From positions 1-26,961 of the forward strand of contig JAJRUR010000255.1 of NCBI GenBank assembly GCA_024277695.1: a stretch of 26,961 nt of DNA, in the 5' to 3' direction. Below the pieces are notes generated by a model. The model was not told the origin of the DNA. It ran no database searches and was given only the letters and a program-made list of their open reading frames with translations. The position numbers and the translations under genes are program-made. Below are positions 8,002 to 15,824 of this stretch, one piece after another. Numbering within the stretch: position 1 is the stretch's first letter; every line of letters starts with the position of its first letter. The DNA is from Bacteroidota bacterium (GTDB lineage Bacteria > Bacteroidota > Bacteroidia > Chitinophagales > Saprospiraceae).

Positions 8002-8568
8002 ATGGCCAATACATCAGAGATCCATAACGGACTTACTATCAATTATAATGGCGACATCTATAGTGTTGTCAAATTTCAACACGTCAAGCCCGGAAAGGGA
8101 AATGCCTTCGTGCGCACAAAGCTCAAAAGCCTCACCTCCGGCAAAGTCATTGACAATACATTTGCAGCCGGTCACAAAATTGATGTGGTCCGAGTCGAAC
8201 GACGAAAATATCAGTTCCTCTATAAAGACGAAAGTGGATATCACTTTATGAACAATGAAACCTATGACCAAATATCTCTCGACGAAAAACTCCTCGATCG
8301 AGCAGATCTCATGAAGGAAGGAAGCAATGTAGAAGTACTCTTCCACGCCGAAAAAGAAATTCCACTCCAAATAGAACAGCCGCAATATGTCGTACTCGAA
8401 GTTACCTATACAGAGCCCGGCGTTAAAGGTGACACAGCTACCAATACCCTCAAACCTGCTACTGTGGAGACAGGAGCTACCGTCAGAGTCCCCTTGTTTA
8501 TAAATACAGGCGAAAAAATAAAAATCGATACTCGCTCCGGCGAATACCTCGAACGCGCCAAAACATAA
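8002..8568 (+). CDS. efp: Translation elongation factor P
   Basis: EF-P binds between the P and E sites of the ribosome and relieves stalling at runs of proline. The 188-residue product has the three-domain layout: a KOW-like N domain with the conserved loop KPGKGNAFV, an OB domain (LMKEGSNVEVLFHAEKE, IEQPQYVVLEV) and a second OB domain ending INTGEKIKIDTRSGEYLERA. K32 at the loop tip is where modification occurs in other bacteria; no modification gene (epmA, ymfI or earP) is visible in the window. It lies between fabH and accB on the same strand. Confidence 0.96.
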   Translation: MANTSEIHNGLTINYNGDIYSVVKFQHVKPGKGNAFVRTKLKSLTSGKVIDNTFAAGHKIDVVRVERRKYQFLYKDESGYHFMNNETYDQISLDEKLLDRADLMKEGSNVEVLFHAEKEIPLQIEQPQYVVLEVTYTEPGVKGDTATNTLKPATVETGATVRVPLFINTGEKIKIDTRSGEYLERAKT

Positions 8569-8609
8569 TACACCATAACTCCATCAATAAAATAAAAAAA
8601 AATTTACTT

Positions 8610-9110
8610 ATGGATTATAAAGACATCCAAAGACTTGTAAAACTCATCAATCGAGAGCAACTCGCCGAATTCAAAATGCGCGATGCTGACTTCGAAATTA
8701 GTATCCGTACCATCAACTATTCGAAATCTCCCAAAACACAAATTATATCTTCGACAGAGTCGATAGTGCCCGCCGGATCCGATGAACTGATGACACCGCA
8801 GCAACAAACTTCTGAACCCATGGTGCAAAAAGAAGCCGCTGCAGGAGATACAGAACAAAATCAGGACTTGATCGAAATAAAATCACCCATTGTAGGTACA
8901 TTCTATCGATCTGCATCTCCCGAAAAGCCCCCTTATATCAAAGTTGGGGATCAAGTAGACCAGGGACAGGTCGTCTGTATCATCGAAGCGATGAAACTCT
9001 TCAACGAAATAGAATCCGAGATATCCGGCAAAATCGTAAAGGTCCTCGTCGAAGATGCTCAACCCGTCCAATATGACCAAGCACTATTTTTGGTAGACCC
9101 TAAGGGCTAA
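8610..9110 (+). CDS. accB: Acetyl-CoA carboxylase biotin carboxyl carrier protein
   Basis: AccB carries the biotin that shuttles carboxyl groups from biotin carboxylase to the transferase, making malonyl-CoA for fatty-acid synthesis. The 166-residue product has an N-terminal helical region, a Thr/Pro/Gln/Ala-type flexible linker (about 45-90) and a C-terminal biotinyl domain (about 91-165). The biotin attaches to K129 in EAMKLFNEIES. The start ATG follows an A-rich stretch with no Shine-Dalgarno, as usual here. accC follows 35 bases later; accA and accD are not in the window. Confidence 0.95.
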   Translation: MDYKDIQRLVKLINREQLAEFKMRDADFEISIRTINYSKSPKTQIISSTESIVPAGSDELMTPQQQTSEPMVQKEAAAGDTEQNQDLIEIKSPIVGTFYRSASPEKPPYIKVGDQVDQGQVVCIIEAMKLFNEIESEISGKIVKVLVEDAQPVQYDQALFLVDPKG

Positions 9111-9145
9111 TATTCCTAAAACCCCTTTATAACTCTTCATTGGAT

Positions 9146-10492
9146 ATGTTTAACAAAATACTTATAGCTAATCGGGGCGAAATAGCACTCCGTATCATCA
9201 GAACCTGCAAAGAAATGGGTATAAAGACCGTGGCGGTGTACTCTACTGCTGACCGCGAAAGCCTCCACGTCCGATTTGCGGATGAGGCTATCTGTATCGG
9301 TCCTCCACCCTCTTCCGAATCATACCTCAGCATACCCAAAATCATGGCTGCCGTCGAAATCAGCAATGCGGATGCAATACATCCCGGCTATGGATTCCTT
9401 GCAGAAAATGCAGACTTTGCAGAGGTATGTCAAGAATATGGTATCAAATTTATCGGGCCCACTCCGGAAATGATCCGAAAAATGGGTGATAAAATCACTG
9501 CCAAAGAAACTATGCGCAAAGCCGGAGTTCCCGTCATCCCCGGATCTAAAGACCTCATCAAGTCTATAACTCAAGGCAAAAAAATGGCCGCAGAAGTCGG
9601 ATACCCTGTCATCCTAAAAGCTACTGCCGGAGGAGGAGGAAAAGGCATGCGCATCGTGCGTACTGAAGAAGAGTTTGAAGAAAACTTTGACTTGGCCAGA
9701 AACGAAGCCAAAAGTTCCTTTTCGAATGATGGCATCTATATTGAAAAATTTATCGAAGAACCTCGACACGTTGAAATCCAAATCCTCGGCGACCAATACG
9801 GCAAAGTTATCCATATGTCCGAAAGAGACTGTACTATTCAGCGAAGACACCAAAAGCTCGTCGAAGAAAGCCCCTCGCCGGTCGTCAACAAAACCCTAAG
9901 AAAAAAAATGGGTGCCTCGGCCATTAAAGCCGGCAAAGCCATAAACTATGAAGGAGCAGGAACCGTCGAGTTTTTACTGGACATCCATGGCAAATACTAC
10001 TTTATGGAGATGAATACGCGTATCCAAGTAGAACATACAGTCACAGAAGAAGTAACCGATCGAGACCTCATCAAAGATCAAATACGCATTGCCGCCGGAA
10101 AAAAAATAGAAAGTAAGTCCCTCTTTCCGGAGATGCATGCTATAGAATGTAGAATCAATGCAGAAGATGTCTATCACAATTTCAGACCCTCACCAGGAGG
10201 GATAAAATCTTTTCACAGCCCCAAAGGTCATGGTGTACGAGTAGATACACACGTATATGCGGGATATGAAATCCCTCCTTTCTATGACAGTATGATTGCC
10301 AAACTGATATGTAGAGCACATACGAGAGAAGAATGTATAAAAAAAATGGAGAGAGCTCTTGAAGAGTTTATTGTCGAAGGAATACAAACCACCGTACCGT
10401 TTCATCTAAAATTGATGCGTGATGAGCGGTTCAATTCAGGTATCTACAATACGAGTTTCCTCGAAGATTTTGATATGTCTGCAGAAGAATAG
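9146..10492 (+). CDS. accC: Acetyl-CoA carboxylase biotin carboxylase subunit
   Basis: AccC carboxylates the biotin on AccB using ATP and bicarbonate. The 448-residue length is standard. Seen in order: the N-terminal MFNKILIANRGEIALRI, the ATP-grasp glycine loop (GGGGKGMR, starting about residue 162), the catalytic region EMNTRIQVEHTVTEE (E288 and R292) and the C-terminal domain ending near residue 448. I placed the start at the ATG at 9146; a TTG two codons earlier is in frame but less likely. It is co-directional with accB and is followed after 51 bases by an ABC exporter gene, which may be read through from this operon. Confidence 0.96.
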   Translation: MFNKILIANRGEIALRIIRTCKEMGIKTVAVYSTADRESLHVRFADEAICIGPPPSSESYLSIPKIMAAVEISNADAIHPGYGFLAENADFAEVCQEYGIKFIGPTPEMIRKMGDKITAKETMRKAGVPVIPGSKDLIKSITQGKKMAAEVGYPVILKATAGGGGKGMRIVRTEEEFEENFDLARNEAKSSFSNDGIYIEKFIEEPRHVEIQILGDQYGKVIHMSERDCTIQRRHQKLVEESPSPVVNKTLRKKMGASAIKAGKAINYEGAGTVEFLLDIHGKYYFMEMNTRIQVEHTVTEEVTDRDLIKDQIRIAAGKKIESKSLFPEMHAIECRINAEDVYHNFRPSPGGIKSFHSPKGHGVRVDTHVYAGYEIPPFYDSMIAKLICRAHTREECIKKMERALEEFIVEGIQTTVPFHLKLMRDERFNSGIYNTSFLEDFDMSAEE

Positions 10493-10543
10493 GTGCTGAG
10501 GTGTTGGGGTGATTTGGACCTTTTATATAACTGTTACGAACAG

Positions 10544-12373
10544 ATGAAAACCATCAAACGACTTCTTGCCCTTATCGCTCCGTACAAAAGACTTATATTT
10601 CTAAATATATTTAGTAATATTATGGTCGCAGTTTTTACTATTGCGAGCATTCCTGCCTTCATTCCTTTTCTCCGATTGATCTTTGGAATGGAAAACAACA
10701 AAGTGCTGAACCCTGTCGCTTTCAGCTTGCATCCCAAATATATGTTACAGCATATCAAATACCAATTTGCCGAACTCATCCAGACCCAATCCAGAGAAAC
10801 CGCCTTGCTCTACATATGTCTGCTTCTCGTTGTCTTGTTTTTTTTAAAAAATCTTTTTCGTTATCTCTCGCTGGCGAGCATAGCTCCTGTCCGAAATGCC
10901 ATCGTACGCGACCTGAGAGCATCCCTTTATGAAAAATATATTGAGCTCCCCCTAGCCTTTTATGATCAACAAAAAAAGGGGGACTTAGTGGCGCGAATTA
11001 CTTCAGACCTTACTGAGGTAGAATGGAGCATACTCAACGTAGTAGAAAGTCTTTTCAGACAACCTCTCATCATTTTAGGCGGACTGGGATTTATGATCTA
11101 CATACACCCTCTATTGAGTATTATCGTCATCGCTCTTGTATTGTTTACCGGATTCATAATCGGCGGTATAGGACGAAAATTAAAAAAAGAATCCCACGAT
11201 GCACAAAATCTCCAAGGAGAACTCATCAGCCATATACACGAAAGCCTAAGCGGTATCAAAATAATCCAAAGCTTCAATGCCCAGACGATTGTCAAAAATA
11301 TATTTGACACACTGAATAATAGTTACCGCAAAAAAATCAATCGTATTTTGTGGAAAAGAGATCTGTCTTCTCCGCTTTCCGAATTTTTAGGTGTTTGTGT
11401 GTTTGCCATCTTGCTTTGGTATGGATCAAAAATTGTATTTAGCGGACAGCTCAACCCCGAGACATTTTTTGCTTTTCTTATCGCTTTTTTTTATATCATC
11501 GAACCGGCCAAATCTTATTCTACTGCACATTATCATCTCACAAAAGGTATGGCTGCCCTAGATCGAATAGATACAATCCTACAAATGGACGACAAAGTCA
11601 ACCCTTCATACCCAATCACTTCAAAAAATAGTTTTGACGACAAAATTGTCTTTAGTAACGTTAGTTTTAAATATAACAACTCCGATAGACCAGCCATCCA
11701 TAATTTGAATTTTACTATAGAAAAAGGCCAACACGTAGCTTTAGTAGGGCGTTCGGGTTCAGGAAAATCCACCATTGCAGATTTGCTATCTAGATTTTAC
11801 GAAATTTCCAGTGGACAAATAACGATAGACGGCCAAGATATACGTTCTATAAACCTATCCGACTTGAGACATCTTATCGCCATCGTAACCCAAGAACCCA
11901 TTCTTTTTCATGATACTATCGAAAACAATATTCGTTTCGGTAGAAAGAATGCCACATCCCAAGACATCCGAAGAGTCGCTAAAATGGCATATGCCCACGA
12001 TTTTATAAGCAATACAGAAGATGACTACCAAACCATAATCGGTGATCGCGGAGATAGACTATCGGGAGGAGAACGCCAGCGCATAGCTCTAGCTCGTGCC
12101 TTGTTAAAAGACCCCCCTATCCTCGTACTTGACGAAGCTACATCAGCACTCGATTCCGAATCCGAAAACTTGATCCAAAAGGCACTACAGCAGGCCCTAT
12201 TGGATCGGACAGCTTTGATCATCGCACACCGACTATCTACCATCAAAGCTTGCGATAAAATTATCGTCGTAGACCAAGGCAAAATTATCGAACAGGGTAC
12301 TCATGACCAACTGATCCAACATCGAGGAGCATATTATAAATTTTTGATATTACAGCAGTCTATGGACGGATAG
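10544..12373 (+). CDS. ABC exporter, fused permease and ATPase (MsbA-like)
   Basis: A 609-residue half-transporter that works as a dimer. Six membrane helices fill about residues 15-300, followed by a nucleotide-binding domain with Walker A GRSGSGKST (402-410), Q-loop TQEP, signature LSGGERQR (from 506), Walker B ILVLDEATSALD (D530, E531) and the H-loop histidine H562 in IAHRLST. All ATPase residues are present, so it should be active. The family includes lipid A flippase MsbA and many lipid or drug exporters; placement next to fatty-acid genes suggests a lipid substrate, but the substrate cannot be read. The ATG at 10544 begins MKTIKRLLALIAPYKR, the usual cytoplasmic elbow; a GTG at 10493 would add 17 unlikely residues. 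Confidence 0.9.
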   Translation: MKTIKRLLALIAPYKRLIFLNIFSNIMVAVFTIASIPAFIPFLRLIFGMENNKVLNPVAFSLHPKYMLQHIKYQFAELIQTQSRETALLYICLLLVVLFFLKNLFRYLSLASIAPVRNAIVRDLRASLYEKYIELPLAFYDQQKKGDLVARITSDLTEVEWSILNVVESLFRQPLIILGGLGFMIYIHPLLSIIVIALVLFTGFIIGGIGRKLKKESHDAQNLQGELISHIHESLSGIKIIQSFNAQTIVKNIFDTLNNSYRKKINRILWKRDLSSPLSEFLGVCVFAILLWYGSKIVFSGQLNPETFFAFLIAFFYIIEPAKSYSTAHYHLTKGMAALDRIDTILQMDDKVNPSYPITSKNSFDDKIVFSNVSFKYNNSDRPAIHNLNFTIEKGQHVALVGRSGSGKSTIADLLSRFYEISSGQITIDGQDIRSINLSDLRHLIAIVTQEPILFHDTIENNIRFGRKNATSQDIRRVAKMAYAHDFISNTEDDYQTIIGDRGDRLSGGERQRIALARALLKDPPILVLDEATSALDSESENLIQKALQQALLDRTALIIAHRLSTIKACDKIIVVDQGKIIEQGTHDQLIQHRGAYYKFLILQQSMDG

Positions 12374-12488
12374 AATATTTTTTTAAAAAAAAACTACCAA
12401 AGTTGATGAGATTAAAATGACCGGCAAAGCTAAAAAGCTATTGCTCAAGGTAAAGCTGTTCTACGCATACCGAAGTGCGAAAAAGTCT

Positions 12489-12506
12489 AATCAGTAATTA
12501 CTGATT
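12489..12506. promoter_or_regulatory. Perfect 18-bp palindrome before acyl-CoA dehydrogenase gene
   Basis: AATCAGTAATTACTGATT reads the same on both strands and lies 43-60 bases before the next start codon, just upstream of a -7 box. It could be an operator for a TetR-type regulator of fatty-acid degradation. It could also end the upstream ABC exporter transcript, because the 7-bp stem with AATT loop is followed by TTTT. Both readings are inference. Confidence 0.4.
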
Positions 12507-12522
12507 TTTTGTACAATAATTG

Positions 12523-12530
12523 TATTTTTG
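12523..12530 (+). promoter_or_regulatory. Bacteroidota -7 box before acyl-CoA dehydrogenase gene
   Basis: TATTTTTG fits the TAnnTTTG consensus and ends 18 bases before the ATG at 12549. A clear -33 element was not found at normal spacing; the palindrome at 12489-12506 occupies roughly that place. Confidence 0.35.
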
Positions 12531-12548
12531 TCACCCAAACGGACGACC

Positions 12549-13703
12549 ATGAATTTTACCCTCACTGAAGAACATCACGCAGTACAAGAAGCCACACGTG
12601 ATTTTGCACGGCAAGAATTGCTCCCAGGAGTCATTGATCGCGATCGTGAAATGAAATACCCTGCAGAACAAGTCAAGCTAATGGGCGAACTGGGTTTGTT
12701 GGGTATGATGGTCGATCCGAAATACGGCGGCGGAGGAATGGATACGATTTCTTATGTGCTCGCGATGGAAGAGATATCAAAAATCGACAATTCCTGCTCA
12801 GTCATCATGTCAGTCAATAATTCGCTCGTCTGCTGGGGTATAGAGACTTTTGCTTCTGAAGAACTCAAACAAGAATATCTGCCAAAGCTCGTCACAGGAG
12901 AATGGATCGGAGCATTTTGTCTTTCTGAACCCGAAGCCGGTAGTGATGCGACATCACAACGTACAACGGCTATAGACATGGGGGACCATTATCTACTCAA
13001 CGGTACTAAAAACTGGATAACAAATGGCGGATCTTCAAAGCTCCACGTAGTCATAGCACAATCAGACCCCTCCAAAAAACACCGCGGAATCAATGCTTTT
13101 ATAGTAGAGACTTCTTGGGATGGTGTGACGATCGGTGCCAAAGAAGATAAGCTCGGCATTCGCGCCAGCGATACACATACCATCATGTACTCAGATGTCA
13201 AAGTACCAAAAGAAAATAGGATCGGTGATGAAGGGTTTGGTTTCAAATTTGCGATGAAAGTGCTTTCCGGTGGTCGCATAGGCATAGCAGCCCAAGCACT
13301 GGGAATAGCCGCCGGAGCATTTGAACTAGCTACTGCGTATGCTCAAGAACGAGAAGCCTTTGGTAAGCCCATCGCCAAACACCAAATCATTTCTTTCAAA
13401 CTAGCTGATATGGCCACTCAAATCCAAGCTGCCAGATTACTAGTACACAAAGCAGCGCAAACCAAAGACCTAGGACTTGATTTTACAAGAGCTGCTGCCG
13501 CTGCCAAAGTTTTTGCCTCTGAAGTAGCTATGCGTCAAACGGTTGAAGCCGTTCAGATCCATGGAGGCTACGGATTCGTCAAAGAATACCACGTAGAACG
13601 CTTGATGCGAGATGCTAAAATCACACAGATCTATGAAGGTACCTCCGAGATCCAACGCCTTGTCATAGCTCGCGATATTTTAAGAAAAGCTAATCTCTAC
13701 TGA
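12549..13703 (+). CDS. Acyl-CoA dehydrogenase (short/branched-chain type)
   Basis: An FAD enzyme that forms the 2,3-double bond of acyl-CoA in beta-oxidation or branched amino-acid breakdown and passes electrons to ETF. The 384-residue length is typical. Signatures seen are GAFCLSEPEAGSDA (substrate and FAD contact), the FAD-binding LNGTKNWITNGG, the YAQEREAFGKPI helix, and the C-terminal MRDAKITQIYEGTSEIQR with catalytic glutamate E363 in the short-chain position. I chose the ATG at 12549, where the product starts MNFTLTEEH as in relatives; an upstream TTG at 12528 overlaps the -7 box. Butyryl-CoA or isovaleryl-CoA are the likeliest substrates; the exact one is not decided. It appears monocistronic, with its own promoter region. 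Confidence 0.92.
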   Translation: MNFTLTEEHHAVQEATRDFARQELLPGVIDRDREMKYPAEQVKLMGELGLLGMMVDPKYGGGGMDTISYVLAMEEISKIDNSCSVIMSVNNSLVCWGIETFASEELKQEYLPKLVTGEWIGAFCLSEPEAGSDATSQRTTAIDMGDHYLLNGTKNWITNGGSSKLHVVIAQSDPSKKHRGINAFIVETSWDGVTIGAKEDKLGIRASDTHTIMYSDVKVPKENRIGDEGFGFKFAMKVLSGGRIGIAAQALGIAAGAFELATAYAQEREAFGKPIAKHQIISFKLADMATQIQAARLLVHKAAQTKDLGLDFTRAAAAAKVFASEVAMRQTVEAVQIHGGYGFVKEYHVERLMRDAKITQIYEGTSEIQRLVIARDILRKANLY

Positions 13704-13739
13704 TCATCGACCGATCTTCCGGCACATACACTCTGAAAT

Positions 13740-13777
13740 ACCGACAATTGCTTCTCTGCATACACACTGCTGTCGGT
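13740..13777 (+). terminator. Weak inverted repeat after acyl-CoA dehydrogenase gene
   Basis: ACCGACA (13740-13746) pairs with TGTCGGT (13771-13777) across a 24-base spacer and is followed by only a short TTTA. The long loop and poor T-run make it a doubtful terminator, but it is the only symmetric structure in the 188-base gap. Confidence 0.2.
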
Positions 13778-13891
13778 TTATCCATAGCCCAGCCAAGCCC
13801 CAATCCAAAATTAGCCTAAAGAAATAATAATTCATATCAAGGAGTAAACTTGTTCAGAACTTTTCATGTTTAACCAATCAAATATATCTAC

Positions 13892-14983
13892 ATGAAGACG
13901 AGTTTGCTAGTCGGTCGCTTTGCAGGAATTCCGTTAAAAATACATTGGTCTTTCAGCTTAATATTTTTATATGTCTTTTATATCTCCGTCGATGAAGGAC
14001 TCGACTATGCAGGTATTTCTTTTATTAGCCTCTTGATTTTGTCCGTATTTGTATGTGTCATCTTGCACGAGTATGGGCATGCGCTCACTGCAAGGCGCTA
14101 TGGGGTTCAAACCAAAGACATCCTAGTCACTCCGATTGGAGGTATAGCGCGACTGATGAAAATGCCCGACAAGCCCATCCAAGAAGTGTGGATAGCACTC
14201 GCCGGACCTGCGGTCAATGTCGTGATTGCCCTTCTCTTAGCGATCGCGCTATGGATCACCGGACTGCCTCAAAATCTTGACATCGACCTGCTCGATCAAA
14301 TGGCATGGCAGGATATGACCAAACTCTTTATGACTACGCTGCTCATGATGAATGGTATCTTAGTGATCTTCAATATGCTCCCGGCTTTTCCCATGGATGG
14401 CGGTCGAGTACTACGAGCACTCATCTCTATGCGCTACTCTAAAAAAAGAGCTACCCAAATCGCATCCTATTTGGGACAAATCATTTCGATAGTCTTTATC
14501 GGAATAGGATTTTGGAAAAATAATTACAGTCTGGGATTTATCGGTTTTTTTGTTTTTGTAGCCGCTCGAGGCGAATACAGATCACTGCTCATGGAGCTCA
14601 AGCTCAAAGAACTCAAGGCAAAAGATGTGATGAAAACAGATTTTAATAGATTCTATTTTCGGGATCCGATGAAAGATATCATCGAGGCCTATGATCAAAA
14701 GCGAGGCAAACACTTTATCATTTTGGATGATGAAGAAAAAGCCATAGGGTTGATTACAGAACAACTCATATTACGAGCCAAAGAAAGAAATGATATTCTA
14801 TCACCGGCCTCCGAGTATTTGTATCCGTCCACTGAAAGACTGACTCCCCAAACGAGCATTCAAGCTATCATCAACCGATTTAGAGCAGATAAGCTCTTCT
14901 TACTTCCGGTCTTTCAAGGAGAATATCTCGTAGGACTGATCGATCGAGATGATATCCAGCGAGCCCTGATGGGCAAAGCCTGA
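13892..14983 (+). CDS. Membrane zinc metalloprotease (M50/site-2 protease) with CBS domains
   Basis: A 363-residue intramembrane protease of the SpoIVFB-like M50B group. About six hydrophobic segments span residues 15-225. The zinc motif HEYGH (H59, E60, H63) lies in the second segment, and the third ligand D169 is in NMLPAFPMDGGRVLRA, so the active site is complete. After residue about 240 comes a pair of CBS domains (AKDVMKTDFNRFYFRDPMK, then YLVGLIDRDDIQRAL), which in other proteins sense adenylates. No PDZ domain is present, unlike RseP. Such proteases cut membrane-bound regulators; the target is not evident. It converges with the DUF3127 gene, 30 bases away. Confidence 0.9.
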   Translation: MKTSLLVGRFAGIPLKIHWSFSLIFLYVFYISVDEGLDYAGISFISLLILSVFVCVILHEYGHALTARRYGVQTKDILVTPIGGIARLMKMPDKPIQEVWIALAGPAVNVVIALLLAIALWITGLPQNLDIDLLDQMAWQDMTKLFMTTLLMMNGILVIFNMLPAFPMDGGRVLRALISMRYSKKRATQIASYLGQIISIVFIGIGFWKNNYSLGFIGFFVFVAARGEYRSLLMELKLKELKAKDVMKTDFNRFYFRDPMKDIIEAYDQKRGKHFIILDDEEKAIGLITEQLILRAKERNDILSPASEYLYPSTERLTPQTSIQAIINRFRADKLFLLPVFQGEYLVGLIDRDDIQRALMGKA

Positions 14984-15000
14984 TTTTTTCTAAAAAAATC
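14982..15000. terminator. AT-rich hairpin between convergent genes
   Basis: GATTTTTT (14982-14989) pairs perfectly with AAAAAATC (14993-15000) around a 3-base loop, starting within the stop codon of the protease gene and lying 13 bases from the stop of the opposing DUF3127 gene. Position suggests a shared transcript end; the stem is weak because it is almost all A-T pairs. Confidence 0.4.
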
Positions 15001-15013
15001 GTGATCAATTCTG

Positions 15014-15379
15014 CTAAAATGGTAACTCCTCAAAAGGATCATCTTGGCTATCCTCTTCGGGCATCGGAGCACTGTCCATATCAGGCATCGGAGCAGCAGC
15101 ACCGGTCTCTGACCTGACCGCATCTATTTTCCAAGCATTCAGATTCGTAAAAAACTTGTCTTGCCACTCTCGCCCGCGAAGGTCAAATGTGATTTTGACC
15201 TCATCGCCGGGCTTAAATCGATCTGCCAACCCGCAGCGATCCTGTGTCAGCTGAAACTTAATGTATTGTGGATAATTACCGTCTTGTACTAATAAGATGA
15301 TGTCCCTTGTCTGAAAAGTTTCTGATTTCGACTGGATATCAAATATTTTGTGCAACTTACCTTCGATCTCAAAACTCAT
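15014..15379 (-). CDS. DUF3127 family protein with SSB-like acidic tail
   Basis: A 121-residue cytosolic protein of the Bacteroidota-enriched DUF3127 family. The core (about 1-90) is beta-rich with an OB-fold feel: MSFEIEGKLHKIFD, IKFQLTQDRCGL, FKPGDEVKITFDLRGREW. A Pro/Met/Ala-rich acidic linker follows and the protein ends DDPFEELPF. Single-stranded-DNA-binding proteins have the same plan: OB core, flexible linker and an acidic tip ending in PF that docks repair proteins. A role with single-stranded DNA or its partners is therefore suggested but not shown. The start is the only ATG near the core. It is divergent from the OsmC-like gene, with 31 bases between starts, so the two probably share a promoter region. 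Confidence 0.85.
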   Translation of the reverse strand: MSFEIEGKLHKIFDIQSKSETFQTRDIILLVQDGNYPQYIKFQLTQDRCGLADRFKPGDEVKITFDLRGREWQDKFFTNLNAWKIDAVRSETGAAAPMPDMDSAPMPEEDSQDDPFEELPF

Positions 15380-15410
15380 AGTAGCTTTGTTTTATAAATT
15401 AATAATTCTT

Positions 15411-15824
15411 ATGAAAACATCAAATGTAATATACCTCGGCCAATTAAGGGCAAAAATGACCCATAATAAATCATCCTCAACAGTCATAACCGATGCACCC
15501 ACGGACAATCAAGGCAAGGGAGAAGCTTTTTCGCCTACAGATATTGTTGCAACTGCTCTTGCAAGTTGCATGCTGACTATTATGGGCATCAAAGCACAAG
15601 ACAAAAAATGGAATATCGAAGGAAGCTCTGTCCAAATAAATAAAATCATGGCTTCCAATCCTCGACGTATCCAAAAAATAGAATTGGACATCCATATGAT
15701 GTGCGCCACAAATCTCCTAAAAAAAGAAAAGCACCTTTTAGAGACTGCCGCTCGCAACTGCCCCGTAGCAAAGAGTCTCCACCCGGACATCATCCAACAA
15801 GTCACTTTCTATTGGGAGCTATGA
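15411..15824 (+). CDS. OsmC/Ohr family protein
   Basis: A 137-residue member of the OsmC superfamily, whose studied members reduce organic or fatty-acid hydroperoxides using two cysteines. Both are present: C53 in ALASCMLT on the central helix and C117 in ARNCPVAKSL. The order SPTDIVATALASC is the family hallmark. Subgroup (OsmC, Ohr or YhfA-like) is uncertain; the sequence looks closest to the YhfA-like group. I chose the ATG at 15411, beginning MKTSNVIYLGQLRAKM; an earlier ATG at 15348 overlaps the divergent gene and adds a hydrophobic leader not seen in the family. The stop overlaps the aroA start by four bases, so both are probably on one mRNA. Confidence 0.9.
   Translation: MKTSNVIYLGQLRAKMTHNKSSSTVITDAPTDNQGKGEAFSPTDIVATALASCMLTIMGIKAQDKKWNIEGSSVQINKIMASNPRRIQKIELDIHMMCATNLLKKEKHLLETAARNCPVAKSLHPDIIQQVTFYWEL

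Noticed and set aside
10493..10543. GTG start for the ABC exporter directly after accC
   Set aside because: The extra 17 residues do not look like an exporter N-terminus, and a good ATG begins the usual cytoplasmic segment at 10544.
12371..12392. T-run and A-run after the ABC exporter gene considered as a terminator
   Set aside because: Only T-A pairing with almost no loop and no GC stem; too weak to call.
15701..15820. Extended N-terminus of AroA
   Set aside because: The 40 extra residues are the OsmC-like gene read in another frame; the product aligns with the family from the ATG at 15821.
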